From an uncultured Saprospiraceae bacterium (GTDB taxonomy: Bacteria; Bacteroidota; Bacteroidia; Chitinophagales; Saprospiraceae), in contig CALFWO010000005.1 in assembly GCA_937928045.1 (NCBI GenBank), positions 279,152-343,151 of the forward strand: 64,000 bases of DNA, in the 5' to 3' direction. Shown here piece after piece: positions 51,266 through 60,284 of this stretch. The translations under genes and the position numbers were made by a program. The notes below the pieces were generated by a model that saw only the letters and a list, made by a program, of their open reading frames with translations, was not told where the DNA came from and made no database searches. Each line of letters begins with the position of its first letter. Position 1 is the stretch's first letter.

Positions 51266-52953
51266 TATGATATGTTATTTTCAACTAAAGTGATCACTTC
51301 GCGTTCCAATTGGTCGGCTTTCTTGATCATTTGTTCTCCTTTTTCTAAAACAGATTTTACATAGTCTTTGTCCTTCAATCCCGGTGCATTGATCTTTACA
51401 TTAAGATAAGCTCCATGGACAGCAGCTCTCGCGCATAGGGCGCCAACACCAGCATCAGAGGCAGAATTTGGATTCCCATCTTTGGCCATCGCAAGTATCA
51501 CCTCAAAACTGTTCAAAGAGCATTCCATAACTTGTAATGGAACTTCAATGGCATTCTTAGTCGCAGCTTGAATGGCCTCTGATCGAGCAGATTTCTCAGA
51601 TGGACTTCCTTTTGGAAGGCGAAAAGCGTCCATGATTGCATTGAAAGCATTGGTATCTTCATCTACTAGCCGCAACAATTGGGCCTTATAGTCTTGTCCT
51701 TTCGCTGCCCATTCAGAAAATGTTTCCCAACGGTCTTCCCAATCTCTTTTATGAGACGAAAGATTGGCTACCATTGCCGCTAATGAAACTCCCAAAGCTC
51801 CTACATAGGCTGAAATTGAACCTCCCCCAGGCGCTGGACTTTCACTTGCAGTTTCATTGGCAAACGCTTCCAAATCCATTTTTAGTAAAGGAGCATCTCC
51901 TTCGGATTTCATTCGATACTCAATGATCTTTTGAGAAGGATCGAATTTGCCTAACTCATCTAATCCCATTGATGCAATAGCTATTCTAATCAATTCAGAT
52001 TCGTCAACACCGACAGATCTCTTTTGCTTTTTTAGAAAGTAGCGACCAGCATCCAGCATAACTGACAAGGGTACAAGACCAACCAATTCTGATCCTGTTA
52101 CTCTCAGTCCTCTGGAGTTGGCACTTTCTCGACAAGCTTCAAATGCTTCATGCAAAGTGGTAATCTTTATGTTGGTAAGATTCATGGAAATCTGTGCAAA
52201 TCCATATTCTTCAATATACCAACCAATTCCTTTTACAGACTTTAATTTTCCCGGTGTTCGAACAGGATTACCCTCCGCATCATTTACGATTGATCCTGTG
52301 ATCGGATGACCTTCTCTTTTTACCCTACCTTTTTCCCTCACATCAAAAGCAACAGAGTTAGCTCTTCTAACCGAAGTTGTATTGAGATTTACATTATAGG
52401 CCACCAAAAATTCTCTTGCGCTTATCGCTGTAGCTCCTGCTTGAGCATTGAATGAACCCGGACCATAGTCAGGCTTCCAATTTGGATCGGCCAATTTCTT
52501 TTGCAGGCCTTCATATTCTCCAGCTCTAACCGTCGCCAGATTTTTTCGTTCTGGTTGAGTGGCTGCATTTTCATACATGTACAACGGAATACCCAAATCA
52601 CGCCCGGCCAATTCGCCAAGTTTGTGAGCCCATTTTACAGTTTCCTCCATGGTAATGTTAGAAATAGGAATCAACGGACAAACATCAGTAGCTCCCATTC
52701 TTGGATGCTCTCCTAGATGTTTCGACATATCAATCAACTCAGCAGCTTTCTTCATTCCTTCATAAGCCGCATGGATAACAGGCTCTGGTGAACCAACAAA
52801 AGTTACTACAGTCCTGTTGGTTGCAGCACCCGGATCAACATCCAAAAGCTGCACCCCTTCCACCGCCTCAATTGCATCAGTAATCTGCTTGATGATACTC
52901 ATGTCTCTGCCTTCAGAAAAGTTTGGAACGCACTCTATAATTTGATTTTTCAT
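51265..52953 (-). CDS. Bifunctional glutamate formiminotransferase / formimino-THF cyclodeaminase
   Basis: 562 residues. The formiminotransferase half (1-~330) begins IIECVPNFSEGRD and has HPRMGATDVCPLIP, its folate-site signature. The cyclodeaminase half (~345-550) has SPAPGGGSISAYVGALG. It transfers the formimino group from N-formimino-glutamate to tetrahydrofolate and deaminates the product, the last histidine-degradation steps. No hut genes are beside it. The fused form is usual in Bacteroidota and animals. A TACTTTCG box lies about 21 bases upstream of the ATG. Confidence 0.95.
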   Translation of the reverse strand: MKNQIIECVPNFSEGRDMSIIKQITDAIEAVEGVQLLDVDPGAATNRTVVTFVGSPEPVIHAAYEGMKKAAELIDMSKHLGEHPRMGATDVCPLIPISNITMEETVKWAHKLGELAGRDLGIPLYMYENAATQPERKNLATVRAGEYEGLQKKLADPNWKPDYGPGSFNAQAGATAISAREFLVAYNVNLNTTSVRRANSVAFDVREKGRVKREGHPITGSIVNDAEGNPVRTPGKLKSVKGIGWYIEEYGFAQISMNLTNIKITTLHEAFEACRESANSRGLRVTGSELVGLVPLSVMLDAGRYFLKKQKRSVGVDESELIRIAIASMGLDELGKFDPSQKIIEYRMKSEGDAPLLKMDLEAFANETASESPAPGGGSISAYVGALGVSLAAMVANLSSHKRDWEDRWETFSEWAAKGQDYKAQLLRLVDEDTNAFNAIMDAFRLPKGSPSEKSARSEAIQAATKNAIEVPLQVMECSLNSFEVILAMAKDGNPNSASDAGVGALCARAAVHGAYLNVKINAPGLKDKDYVKSVLEKGEQMIKKADQLEREVITLVENNIS

Positions 52954-53099
52954 GGTTGGATTTATTTTGTGCCGAAAGTAGCAAATACTTAGTGTTGAGC
53001 CAAGAGGTTAAGGGACAGTTGGCTCAAAGATGAATCTGGGTGAGAAGACTTGTGATGGTAAGCGGATAGGAGACTTTTCGCTTGGAATGAATCCTGAGA

Positions 53100-53116
53100 G
53101 ACCGGTCTTCCGACCG
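53100..53116. repeat. Dispersed hairpin element, copy 2
   Basis: GACCGGTC-TTCC-GACCG. Its reverse complement matches 7272-7288 at 15 of 17 bases. Lies in the 266-base intergenic region before the SLBB export gene. Confidence 0.45.
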
Positions 53117-53207
53117 CATCAGGTATGGGGACTGAAAATGACTGAAATTCCAGCTATTTGAGCTACCTTTACAGGGTTTTGTAAAAAAAAAGCACAACAA
53201 CACCTAA

Positions 53208-53215
53208 TACTTTTG
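53208..53215 (+). promoter_or_regulatory. -7 box, possible leaderless start of the export gene
   Basis: TACTTTTG, exact TAnnTTTG, then CACA and ATG. A TTTTG at 53177-53181 may serve as -33, about 29-31 bases upstream, slightly long. Confidence 0.5.
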
Positions 53216-53219
53216 CACA

Positions 53220-55955
53220 ATGGTGAAATATCTATTTCTACTTTGCTCTTTCCTATTTTTCTTTAGTACCCAATCTTTGGCTCAAGTTATTAATCCTGAG
53301 GTAGTTAGGGCTGAGGCTAAAAAAAGAGGCTATGAAAATGTTGATGAGGAAGAAGTGATTCGACGAATGGAAGCTAGAGGATTTGATACTAAAAATGTGG
53401 ATCCGACCAGAATAGTTGAATATCAAAAAGCCCTAGAGGAAATTGCGGCAGAATTAGAAATGGAGCAAAAAGAACAATTGGAGGCGAAGGCTGATGAAAT
53501 TGGAGAAAAAGCTGCTGAAGAAAAATTAGAAGGAATCGCCAAAGAATCTGCGGAAAAAATAGAAGATGCTATAAAAGATGGAGCTTCTGTGGATGAAGCT
53601 GTGGCATCTGAGATAATCGATATTCAGAATGAGGAACTTCCTCCAAGTCGAGTATATGGTAAAAATCTCTATAGAAACAATAGCATTCGTTTGTTTGACA
53701 AAAACTACGATGTTAAACCGACTGCTGAGTACATTTTAGGTGTAGGAGATATTGTATCCATTGATATTTGGGGGATTTCTGAAGAAAGTGGAACTTATGA
53801 GGTGGCAGAAGAAGGATATATTAAACCTTCAAGAATGCCAAGAATTAATTTGAAAGGAGTAACCTATGCCAAGGCTAAAGAATTAGTTAGAAGTCGTTTC
53901 AGTCAATATTACAACTTTAGACCTGAAGAGTTTGAGTTGACCGTAAGTTATGCTAGATCCATCAATGTGAATATTTATGGCGAGGTGCTGAATCCAGGTT
54001 CTTATACCATTCCAGCCCTAAATACTGGCATTAACGCTTTGGTAGCAGCTGGTGGTCCTTCCGATATTGGTACAGTTAGGAATATTAGAATTATTAATTC
54101 GGCCGGACAGACAAGAACGATGGATTTATATCAATTCTTGTTGGATCCAAGTGTTTCTAAGGATTTTTATCTCAGTGACGATGACTATATCTATGTAGAT
54201 GTTGCAAGAAAAGTTGTTGAAGTTTTAGGCGCCGTGAATCGGCCAATGAGATATGAATTGAAAGACGGTGAACAATTGAAAAAGTTGATAGACTATGCCG
54301 GTGGATTTCAAGATCGTGCTTATAAAGCAAATCTTCAGATAAAAAGATTTGAGAATGATGCTGAAAAAATTATTGATCTTGATTATAATGCTTTAGGGTC
54401 AAGAGATTTTAAATTGAAAGCCGGAGATGTAATTACAGTCAATGAAATTCCTAAACCATTTCAAAATTTCGCTTCAGTATCTGGTGCAGTAGAATTGGCT
54501 TCCAAATATGAAATTGGAGCAAGTACCAAGGTTAGAGATTTGATTGAAAAGGCTCTATTGCGCAGAGATGCAAGAAGAGATGTGGCCTTTTTGTTGAGAA
54601 AAAATGCAGATAATACGGTTAGGACTATACAATTGAATCTTGCTGAAATACTTGAGAATCCAAGTTCGACGAGCAATCTAATGATTGAGCCTGAGGATGA
54701 TGTAATCATACTATCGTCTGCTAACTATGCAGATGAGGCACCCATCAATATCGTTGGAGCAGTAAGGAATGCTATAGAGCATCCTTATGATTCTGGGAAA
54801 GGACTTCGAGTAAGTGAGGCAATTACTTTGGCCAATGGTTTGCAAAAGGATGCCGCAGATTTTGCCTACATTTTTAGAAAGGATAATCCAGCTAGTAATG
54901 AAGTCGAATATATTCGCGTAGATCTTAAAGCTGCTATGAGTAATCCACAAAGTTCTGCGAACATTGCTTTGAATAGCGGCGATCAATTAAAGGTTTTTTC
55001 AAAACTTACTTTCTCTGAAGATGCGGTTGTTAAAGTTGCAGGAGCAGTAAGATCACCTGGCCAATATGGTTATGATGAAAGTTTAAAATTACGCGATGTT
55101 CTTTCATTGGCTGGTGGGTTGCAATTAGGTGCCAGTAGATCTAGAATCGATGTTTCGCGTGTCTCAATTGATGACGATCAGTCCACTGCCACAAGATTAA
55201 TTACGCTTGAAATTGATGAAAACTTAGAAATTGTAGACGGCAATTCTTTTCAACTTGCACCTTTTGATCAAATTTATGTGCGAAGAGCCCCTGAATTTGA
55301 ATTACAAAGAAATGTCAATATCAACGGTGAAGTTCAATTTCCAGGACAACATGCTTTGATTAAGGATAATGAAAGATTATTGACTGTAATTGATCGAGCT
55401 GGTGGATTAACTCGGGAAGCTTTCGGTGGCGGAATCACCCTTTATAGAGAAAAAGATGGCGTGGGATATGTGGTAGTTGATTTAATTGAAGCTAAGAAAA
55501 ATCCAAATTCACCTTTTAACTTAATTCTCCAAGCTGGCGATCGAATCGATATTCCAAAATCTCAAGACTTGGTAACAATTTTGGGAGAGACGAGAATGGT
55601 TGAGAATACAACCAACGAAATCGCTGCAACTGGAAAAATATCTGCACCTTACGAAGCTGGTAAATCGGCAAACTATTACATCGAGAATTATGTTGCTGGG
55701 GTTGGAGAATTTGGCAAAAAACGCCTTGTAACAGTAGAACACCCGAATGGGGAATTACAAAGAACCAAGCAATTCTTATTTTTTAATGTTTATCCTAAGG
55801 TCAAGCCTGGATCCGTAATAAAAGTGGGTAAAAAAGAAAAGTTGGAAAAGAAAAAGACAGAGAAAAAGGAAGTGGATTGGGAGCAAGTATTTGCTAAGAC
55901 GATTACCCAAGCTACAGCTATTCTAAGCCTTATCTTATTAATTGAAAGAATATAA
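53220..55955 (+). CDS. SLBB-rich polysaccharide export outer-membrane protein, Wza-like
   Basis: 911 residues. Signal peptide (1-21), then a Glu/Lys-rich coiled-coil region (~25-140), a Poly_export domain (~160-240) and about six SLBB repeats to ~860, ending in one hydrophobic segment (TQATAILSLILLIERI). The SLBB repeats show the phrase GEVLNPGSY, GAVNRPMRY, GAVRSPGQY and GEVQFPGQH. Longer than E. coli Wza (379), as in other Bacteroidota export proteins. It probably forms the translocon for a capsule or exopolysaccharide. First gene of the right-hand polysaccharide locus. Confidence 0.9.
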   Translation: MVKYLFLLCSFLFFFSTQSLAQVINPEVVRAEAKKRGYENVDEEEVIRRMEARGFDTKNVDPTRIVEYQKALEEIAAELEMEQKEQLEAKADEIGEKAAEEKLEGIAKESAEKIEDAIKDGASVDEAVASEIIDIQNEELPPSRVYGKNLYRNNSIRLFDKNYDVKPTAEYILGVGDIVSIDIWGISEESGTYEVAEEGYIKPSRMPRINLKGVTYAKAKELVRSRFSQYYNFRPEEFELTVSYARSINVNIYGEVLNPGSYTIPALNTGINALVAAGGPSDIGTVRNIRIINSAGQTRTMDLYQFLLDPSVSKDFYLSDDDYIYVDVARKVVEVLGAVNRPMRYELKDGEQLKKLIDYAGGFQDRAYKANLQIKRFENDAEKIIDLDYNALGSRDFKLKAGDVITVNEIPKPFQNFASVSGAVELASKYEIGASTKVRDLIEKALLRRDARRDVAFLLRKNADNTVRTIQLNLAEILENPSSTSNLMIEPEDDVIILSSANYADEAPINIVGAVRNAIEHPYDSGKGLRVSEAITLANGLQKDAADFAYIFRKDNPASNEVEYIRVDLKAAMSNPQSSANIALNSGDQLKVFSKLTFSEDAVVKVAGAVRSPGQYGYDESLKLRDVLSLAGGLQLGASRSRIDVSRVSIDDDQSTATRLITLEIDENLEIVDGNSFQLAPFDQIYVRRAPEFELQRNVNINGEVQFPGQHALIKDNERLLTVIDRAGGLTREAFGGGITLYREKDGVGYVVVDLIEAKKNPNSPFNLILQAGDRIDIPKSQDLVTILGETRMVENTTNEIAATGKISAPYEAGKSANYYIENYVAGVGEFGKKRLVTVEHPNGELQRTKQFLFFNVYPKVKPGSVIKVGKKEKLEKKKTEKKEVDWEQVFAKTITQATAILSLILLIERI

Positions 55956-55972
55956 TTAATTCAAAAATTTCT

Positions 55973-56009
55973 TAAATTTGCACATAATTGAGTAATTAAA
56001 CTACTCAAT
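55973..56009 (+). promoter_or_regulatory. Promoter with a palindrome at the transcription start
   Basis: -7 TAAATTTG (55973-55980, exact TAnnTTTG), then ATTGAGTA-N7-TACTCAAT (55987-56009), an 8-bp perfect inverted repeat covering the expected start. It is 2 bases before the ATG of the winged-helix gene, so autoregulation is likely. Confidence 0.6.
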
Positions 56010-56011
56010 CT

Positions 56012-56542
56012 ATGATTGAGACGCTAATTTCTTCTAAAACACGCATAAAACTATTGCTTAAGTTCTTCCTGAACTCAAGTACCACTTCTTATTTGAGAGG
56101 ATTAGAAGCTGAATTTGGAGAATCGAGTAATTCTATTCGGTTAGAACTCAATAAGTTAGAGAAAGCAGGAATGTTGAGTAGTTTTTCTAAAGGGAATAGA
56201 AAGTACTTTCAAGCAAATCAAAGTCATCCTCTTTTTCAGGAAATTCACAATATCATATTAAAACAAGTAGGTATAGATAAACTCCTAGAAACGGTGATTT
56301 CAAGATTGGGAGATTTGGAACGCGTATACTTAGTAGGGTCATTTTCTAAAGGAATCGACTCGAATATTATTGATATCATATTGGTTGGAAAAGTGGACAA
56401 TAATTACTTGATAAAGTTGATCGCAAAGGCCGAAGATCTAATCAAACGCAAAGTGCGCTATTTGGTTTTCTCTTCGGAAGAATTTGGAGATGGTAAAACC
56501 GATTCATTTGATTCATCCCCTTTATTAATCTGGTCAAAGTAG
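56012..56542 (+). CDS. Winged-helix regulator with degenerate nucleotidyltransferase-like domain
   Basis: 176 residues. Residues 1-75 are a winged helix (LRGLEAEFGESSNSIRLELN, with an RKYFQANQ wing). Residues ~100-170 resemble the MNT-type nucleotidyltransferase fold (VYLVGSFSKGID, IDIILVG) but lack the GSxxxGxxxxxSDxDL metal-site pattern, so probably inactive. It precedes the polysaccharide genes, is one base from the acetyltransferase gene, and is preceded by a palindrome at its own promoter. A repressor of the locus is the simplest reading. Confidence 0.7.
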   Translation: MIETLISSKTRIKLLLKFFLNSSTTSYLRGLEAEFGESSNSIRLELNKLEKAGMLSSFSKGNRKYFQANQSHPLFQEIHNIILKQVGIDKLLETVISRLGDLERVYLVGSFSKGIDSNIIDIILVGKVDNNYLIKLIAKAEDLIKRKVRYLVFSSEEFGDGKTDSFDSSPLLIWSK

Positions 56543-56543
56543 T

Positions 56544-57140
56544 ATGGAAGATCGTAATGAAAATATCGAATACTTTGCTCATGAAACAGCCATAATTGAT
56601 GACGGTTGTAAAATCGCTTCAGGAACAAAAATTTGGCATTTCACACACATTATGAAAGATTGTCAAATTGGAAAAGGATGTAATCTGGGGCAAAATGTTG
56701 TCATAAGCCCTCAGGTTGTACTGGGGCAAAATGTGAAAGTCCAAAATAATGTTTCCATTTATACTGGAGTGGTTTGCGAAGACGATGTATTCTTGGGCCC
56801 TTCCATGGTTTTTACCAATGTGATTAATCCGAGGTCTGCTGTAAATCGCAGAGATCAATATATGAGAACGGTGGTAAAAAAAGGAGCTTCCATCGGAGCA
56901 AATGCAACTATTGTTTGTGGAAATGACATTGGCGAATATGCTTTGATTGGAGCGGGAGCAGTTGTAACAAAAGAGGTCCCTAATTTTGCCCTATTGGTTG
57001 GCAATCCTGCCAAGCAAATTGGATGGGTTTCTGAATATGGACATCGATTGGAATTTGATGTGAATGGAAAAGCTATTTGCCCTGAAAGCAAGGAGGAATA
57101 TTTATTAATTAACGAAACAGTATCTAAAGTTAATGAATAG
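56544..57140 (+). CDS. LbH-fold N-acetyltransferase, WbpD/WlbB-like
   Basis: 198 residues with left-handed beta-helix hexapeptide repeats (~15-150). The pattern of HFTHIMKDCQIGKGC, GPSMVFTNVINPRS and IGANATIVCGNDIGEYALIG is close to WbpD/WlbB, which acetylates UDP-2-acetamido-3-amino-2,3-dideoxy-glucuronate in making di-N-acetylated uronic acids of polysaccharides. Overlaps the next gene by eight bases. Confidence 0.85.
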   Translation: MEDRNENIEYFAHETAIIDDGCKIASGTKIWHFTHIMKDCQIGKGCNLGQNVVISPQVVLGQNVKVQNNVSIYTGVVCEDDVFLGPSMVFTNVINPRSAVNRRDQYMRTVVKKGASIGANATIVCGNDIGEYALIGAGAVVTKEVPNFALLVGNPAKQIGWVSEYGHRLEFDVNGKAICPESKEEYLLINETVSKVNE

Positions 57141-57666
57141 TCCCAGCCAACATATTGATGAATTAAAACCTCAATGGTTTGCGATTAGAACGCAATTCAG
57201 GAAAGAAAAATATTTGGTTAATCAACTTTTGAGTGAGGAAGTACAGGCTTACGTTCCGATTCAAAAATTGAAAAGATATTATAAGTCTAGGACTAAAGTT
57301 GTGGAACTTCCTTTGATTCCCAATTATGCCTTCGTCAAAATTACAAGAAAAGAATATGTCCAAGTTTTGAGAACGCAGGGCTTTTTGGCATTCGTTCATT
57401 TTTCGGGCAAAATTGTTCCAATTCCCGAAGAAGAAATGGAAATGTTGATGACTGTGGTTGCGGAGGAAGAAGTACTTAAATGCTCAACGGAGGCATTGTC
57501 GTCAGGAGATTGGGTTGAAATAAAATCCGGACAACTGGTTGGTATGAAAGGACAACTCATTGAGGAAATGGGTAAAAGAGCTTTTGTAATTCGATTAGAA
57601 CGACTTGGTTTTTTCTTGACCCTCAATATTGAAGCTCATTTACTCAGAAAAATTAAGGCAGCATAA
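57133..57666 (+). CDS. UpxY-type NusG-like transcription antiterminator
   Basis: 177 residues. An NGN domain (QWFAIRTQFRKEKYLVNQLL, VPLIPNYAFVKI region) and a C-terminal KOW-like segment (SGQLVGMKGQLIE). UpxY proteins are required for full-length transcription of Bacteroides capsule operons; this one is the third gene of such a locus. Overlaps the barrel gene by one base (TAATG). A Rof-like Rho inhibitor is also present at 39273. Confidence 0.9.
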   Translation: MNSPSQHIDELKPQWFAIRTQFRKEKYLVNQLLSEEVQAYVPIQKLKRYYKSRTKVVELPLIPNYAFVKITRKEYVQVLRTQGFLAFVHFSGKIVPIPEEEMEMLMTVVAEEEVLKCSTEALSSGDWVEIKSGQLVGMKGQLIEEMGKRAFVIRLERLGFFLTLNIEAHLLRKIKAA

Positions 57667-59333
57667 TGATTAAATGGATTTACATATTAATCGTGGTGCT
57701 ATTGCAATCGTTTTTGGTTGTAAGTCAGACTGCGAATGTGCCCTTAGGAGAAGAATCCTATGAGCTATTTGAAAGACAAGCGATAATTAAAGGAGATTCA
57801 TTAGCAAGTTATCTTGGTCTGTATCCAATACAGCGCAATGTGATGTTGCAAATTGGGGATAGAGCAGGAGGGGAGAATGGAATGGACATAGTTCCTACTC
57901 AAATGAATTACCTAATTGCCGAAAATTCCACTATTCCTAGAAATCTCTTTGATAATAGAACAATCCTCAATCACTTTTATCGAAGCAAAGGACAGTTTTT
58001 ATCGGCGCATAAAAAGAATTTTGACCTAGTTCTGAATCCACTTCTATATTTAAAATATAGCAACAGTCAAGCTAGCGGAGATCCTGTTTTTCAAAATACT
58101 AGAGGCGTCGAAATTCATGGTCAGATTGATCAAAAGGTATATTTCGAAAGTCAGCTTTTAGAATCTCAGTCGAGCTTTCCAGACTATGTAGAACGTAGAA
58201 TGCGTAGGGATACTTTTGTCCAAGGTAATGGTTTTCATAAATCATATACTTCTTCAGTTTTCAACATTAATTCAGGTTATGATTATTTAAATTCCTCTGG
58301 AAGAATAGGTTTTCAGGCTTCCAAGTCTATAGATGTATCCTATGGATACGATCGAAATTTCATCGGTTCTGGAATCCGCTCATTGTTCTTGTCTGATTTC
58401 ACGAATAATTACTCCAACCTTCGAATAAATACTAAGATTTGGAAAATTCAATATCAGAATATTTTTGCAGAATTTTTTAATAACGGAGGATTCTCTAACC
58501 AAGCGAAAACACGAGAACGTAAGTATTTCTCCGGGCATTATTTGAAATTCAATTTTAATCCAAATTTTCATGTTGGGTTTTTTGAAGGTGTTGTTTATTC
58601 GGGTGAGTTAGGGATACAGCCGGCCTTGCTGAACCCAATTATTTTTTACAGATCAATAGAAGGGTTTGCGAATATTGATGGGAATGCAATGCTCGGTTCC
58701 GATTTTAGAATCAATGCTTTTAATCGTTTTTCATTGTATGGACAATTTATTCTAGATGAGTTCAAATTTGATAGAATTTTTGGAGAACAGGAAGGCTGGT
58801 GGGCGAATAAATTTGGTCTCCAATTGGGAGCTAAATACTTCAATGTACTTGGTATAAATAACTTAGATGGTGTTCTGGAATTCAATACAGTGAGGCCTTA
58901 TACTTATGGGCACAGAACCAAACTAACTTCTTATTCCAATTTTAATCAACCGCTTGCTCATCCGCTTGGGGCAAACTTCAAAGAAGTAATTGCAAAAGTA
59001 AATTATCGAATTGGACATAAGTGGAATTTAGAATTGAATGTGAATAGAATGTCGTATGGAGATGATTTAGATTCTACGCATTGGGGTTCAAATATATTGA
59101 TTCCTTATACTGAGCGAGAGCAAGAATTCAACAATGTTATTTCTCAAGGATTTGATACGGATGTTTGGTTGGTGAATGTTAATTTGAGTTATATGTTTGG
59201 ACATGATTTATTTATTGACTTGGAGTATAACCTTCGTAGTCAAAATAGTGAATTGGCCGCTCGCAATTATAATGAAGGATATGTTGGGTTTGCTTTACGG
59301 ATGAATGTTGGCAGATTGAGGCATAGGTTTTAA
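57666..59333 (+). CDS. Wzi/RemB-like outer-membrane beta-barrel of the capsule locus
   Basis: 555 residues. Signal peptide ends VVSQ (~1-19). The rest is beta-barrel-like with aromatic girdles and ends in a conserved strand (MNVGRLRHRF). Sequence resembles RemB/Wzi-type barrels that hold exported polysaccharide at the surface in Bacteroidota. Co-translated with the antiterminator gene upstream. Substrate and gliding role cannot be read here. Confidence 0.75.
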   Translation: MIKWIYILIVVLLQSFLVVSQTANVPLGEESYELFERQAIIKGDSLASYLGLYPIQRNVMLQIGDRAGGENGMDIVPTQMNYLIAENSTIPRNLFDNRTILNHFYRSKGQFLSAHKKNFDLVLNPLLYLKYSNSQASGDPVFQNTRGVEIHGQIDQKVYFESQLLESQSSFPDYVERRMRRDTFVQGNGFHKSYTSSVFNINSGYDYLNSSGRIGFQASKSIDVSYGYDRNFIGSGIRSLFLSDFTNNYSNLRINTKIWKIQYQNIFAEFFNNGGFSNQAKTRERKYFSGHYLKFNFNPNFHVGFFEGVVYSGELGIQPALLNPIIFYRSIEGFANIDGNAMLGSDFRINAFNRFSLYGQFILDEFKFDRIFGEQEGWWANKFGLQLGAKYFNVLGINNLDGVLEFNTVRPYTYGHRTKLTSYSNFNQPLAHPLGANFKEVIAKVNYRIGHKWNLELNVNRMSYGDDLDSTHWGSNILIPYTEREQEFNNVISQGFDTDVWLVNVNLSYMFGHDLFIDLEYNLRSQNSELAARNYNEGYVGFALRMNVGRLRHRF

Positions 59334-59454
59334 TTTTCTCCCAGTCGAATGTAGGGTTGAGGGAGGTATTAGAAAAAATCAAAATTTATAGGGCTATAAG
59401 TTGACCAGACTTATTGGAGGCGAAGCCGTAAAAGTAAAGGACAATTAAATTACA

Positions 59455-59682
59455 ATGTCTCAAAAAGAATCACACTTAAGGAGTATTTTGAAAGGTCTCT
59501 CATGGAGAATAGTAGCGACAGCAACCTTAATTGTGTTGGCTTACTGGAAAACAGGAAGCGTCTCTTTTGCTTTGGAACTTGGGGCGTTAGAGTTCGTAAT
59601 TAAGTTTGCATTATATTATTTGCATGAACGCGCTTGGCAGTTTGCACCTCGAGGTTCGATTAGAAATTTATTTAAAAAATAA
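59455..59682 (+). CDS. DUF2061 membrane protein
   Basis: 75 residues with two hydrophobic helices (~20-35, 40-55). LKGLSWRIVATATLIVLAYW, GALEFVIKFALYYLHERAW is diagnostic of DUF2061. In many genomes DUF2061 lies next to adenylylsulfate kinase, as here (two bases before cysC). Unknown role, possibly sulfate or sulfonucleotide related. Confidence 0.85.
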   Translation: MSQKESHLRSILKGLSWRIVATATLIVLAYWKTGSVSFALELGALEFVIKFALYYLHERAWQFAPRGSIRNLFKK

Positions 59683-59684
59683 TT

Positions 59685-60284
59685 TTGGAAAATAATATTC
59701 ATCCAATTTTTGATCAATTGGTTTCACGTAAAGAAAGAGAAATCAGACTTGGGCAAAATGCAAAAGTATTTTGGATGACCGGCCTTTCAGGTTCTGGAAA
59801 AAGTACTATTGCTACAGGTTTAGAAAGAACGTTGTTTAATCGAGGTTTTTTTGTTCAAGTTTTGGATGGTGATAATGTTCGGTCTGGACTGAATAAAAAT
59901 CTTGGTTTTTCTCTTGAAGATCGACAAGAGAACATTCGAAGAATTGCTGAATTGGCGAAACTTTATCTTAATTCGGGGGTAATAACGATTTGTTCTTTTA
60001 TTAGCCCAACTATAGCCATTAGAGAATTTGCAAAGCAAATTATTGGAGCAGAAAATTTTGTAGAAGTTTTTATCGATACGCCATTAGAAATATGTGAAGC
60101 GCGAGATGTAAAAGGTTTATATAAGAAAGCAAGGTCTGGAAAAATTAAAGGATTTACAGGAATAGATTCTCCATATGAGGCACCATTGAATCCTGAGCTT
60201 ACAATTCATACTCCTAATAAAACAATTGAAGAAAGTGTGGAAGAAGCAGTAGATTTGCTGCTTCCTAAAATTCAAATATTATGA
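59685..60284 (+). CDS. cysC: Adenylylsulfate kinase
   Basis: 199 residues. The start is TTG, two bases after the DUF2061 stop; no better ATG exists before the P-loop (GLSGSGKST, 33-41). DGDNVRSGLNKNLGFS and the lid (YKKARSGKIKGFTGIDSPYE) are those of APS kinase, which phosphorylates APS to PAPS. Overlaps cysD by four bases. Position in the polysaccharide locus points to PAPS for sulfation rather than for cysteine synthesis alone. Confidence 0.95.
   Translation: MENNIHPIFDQLVSRKEREIRLGQNAKVFWMTGLSGSGKSTIATGLERTLFNRGFFVQVLDGDNVRSGLNKNLGFSLEDRQENIRRIAELAKLYLNSGVITICSFISPTIAIREFAKQIIGAENFVEVFIDTPLEICEARDVKGLYKKARSGKIKGFTGIDSPYEAPLNPELTIHTPNKTIEESVEEAVDLLLPKIQIL

Noticed and set aside
59387..59398. 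Palindrome TATAG-GG-CTATA before DUF2061
   Set aside because: Short and AT-rich, with no promoter box nearby; likely chance.
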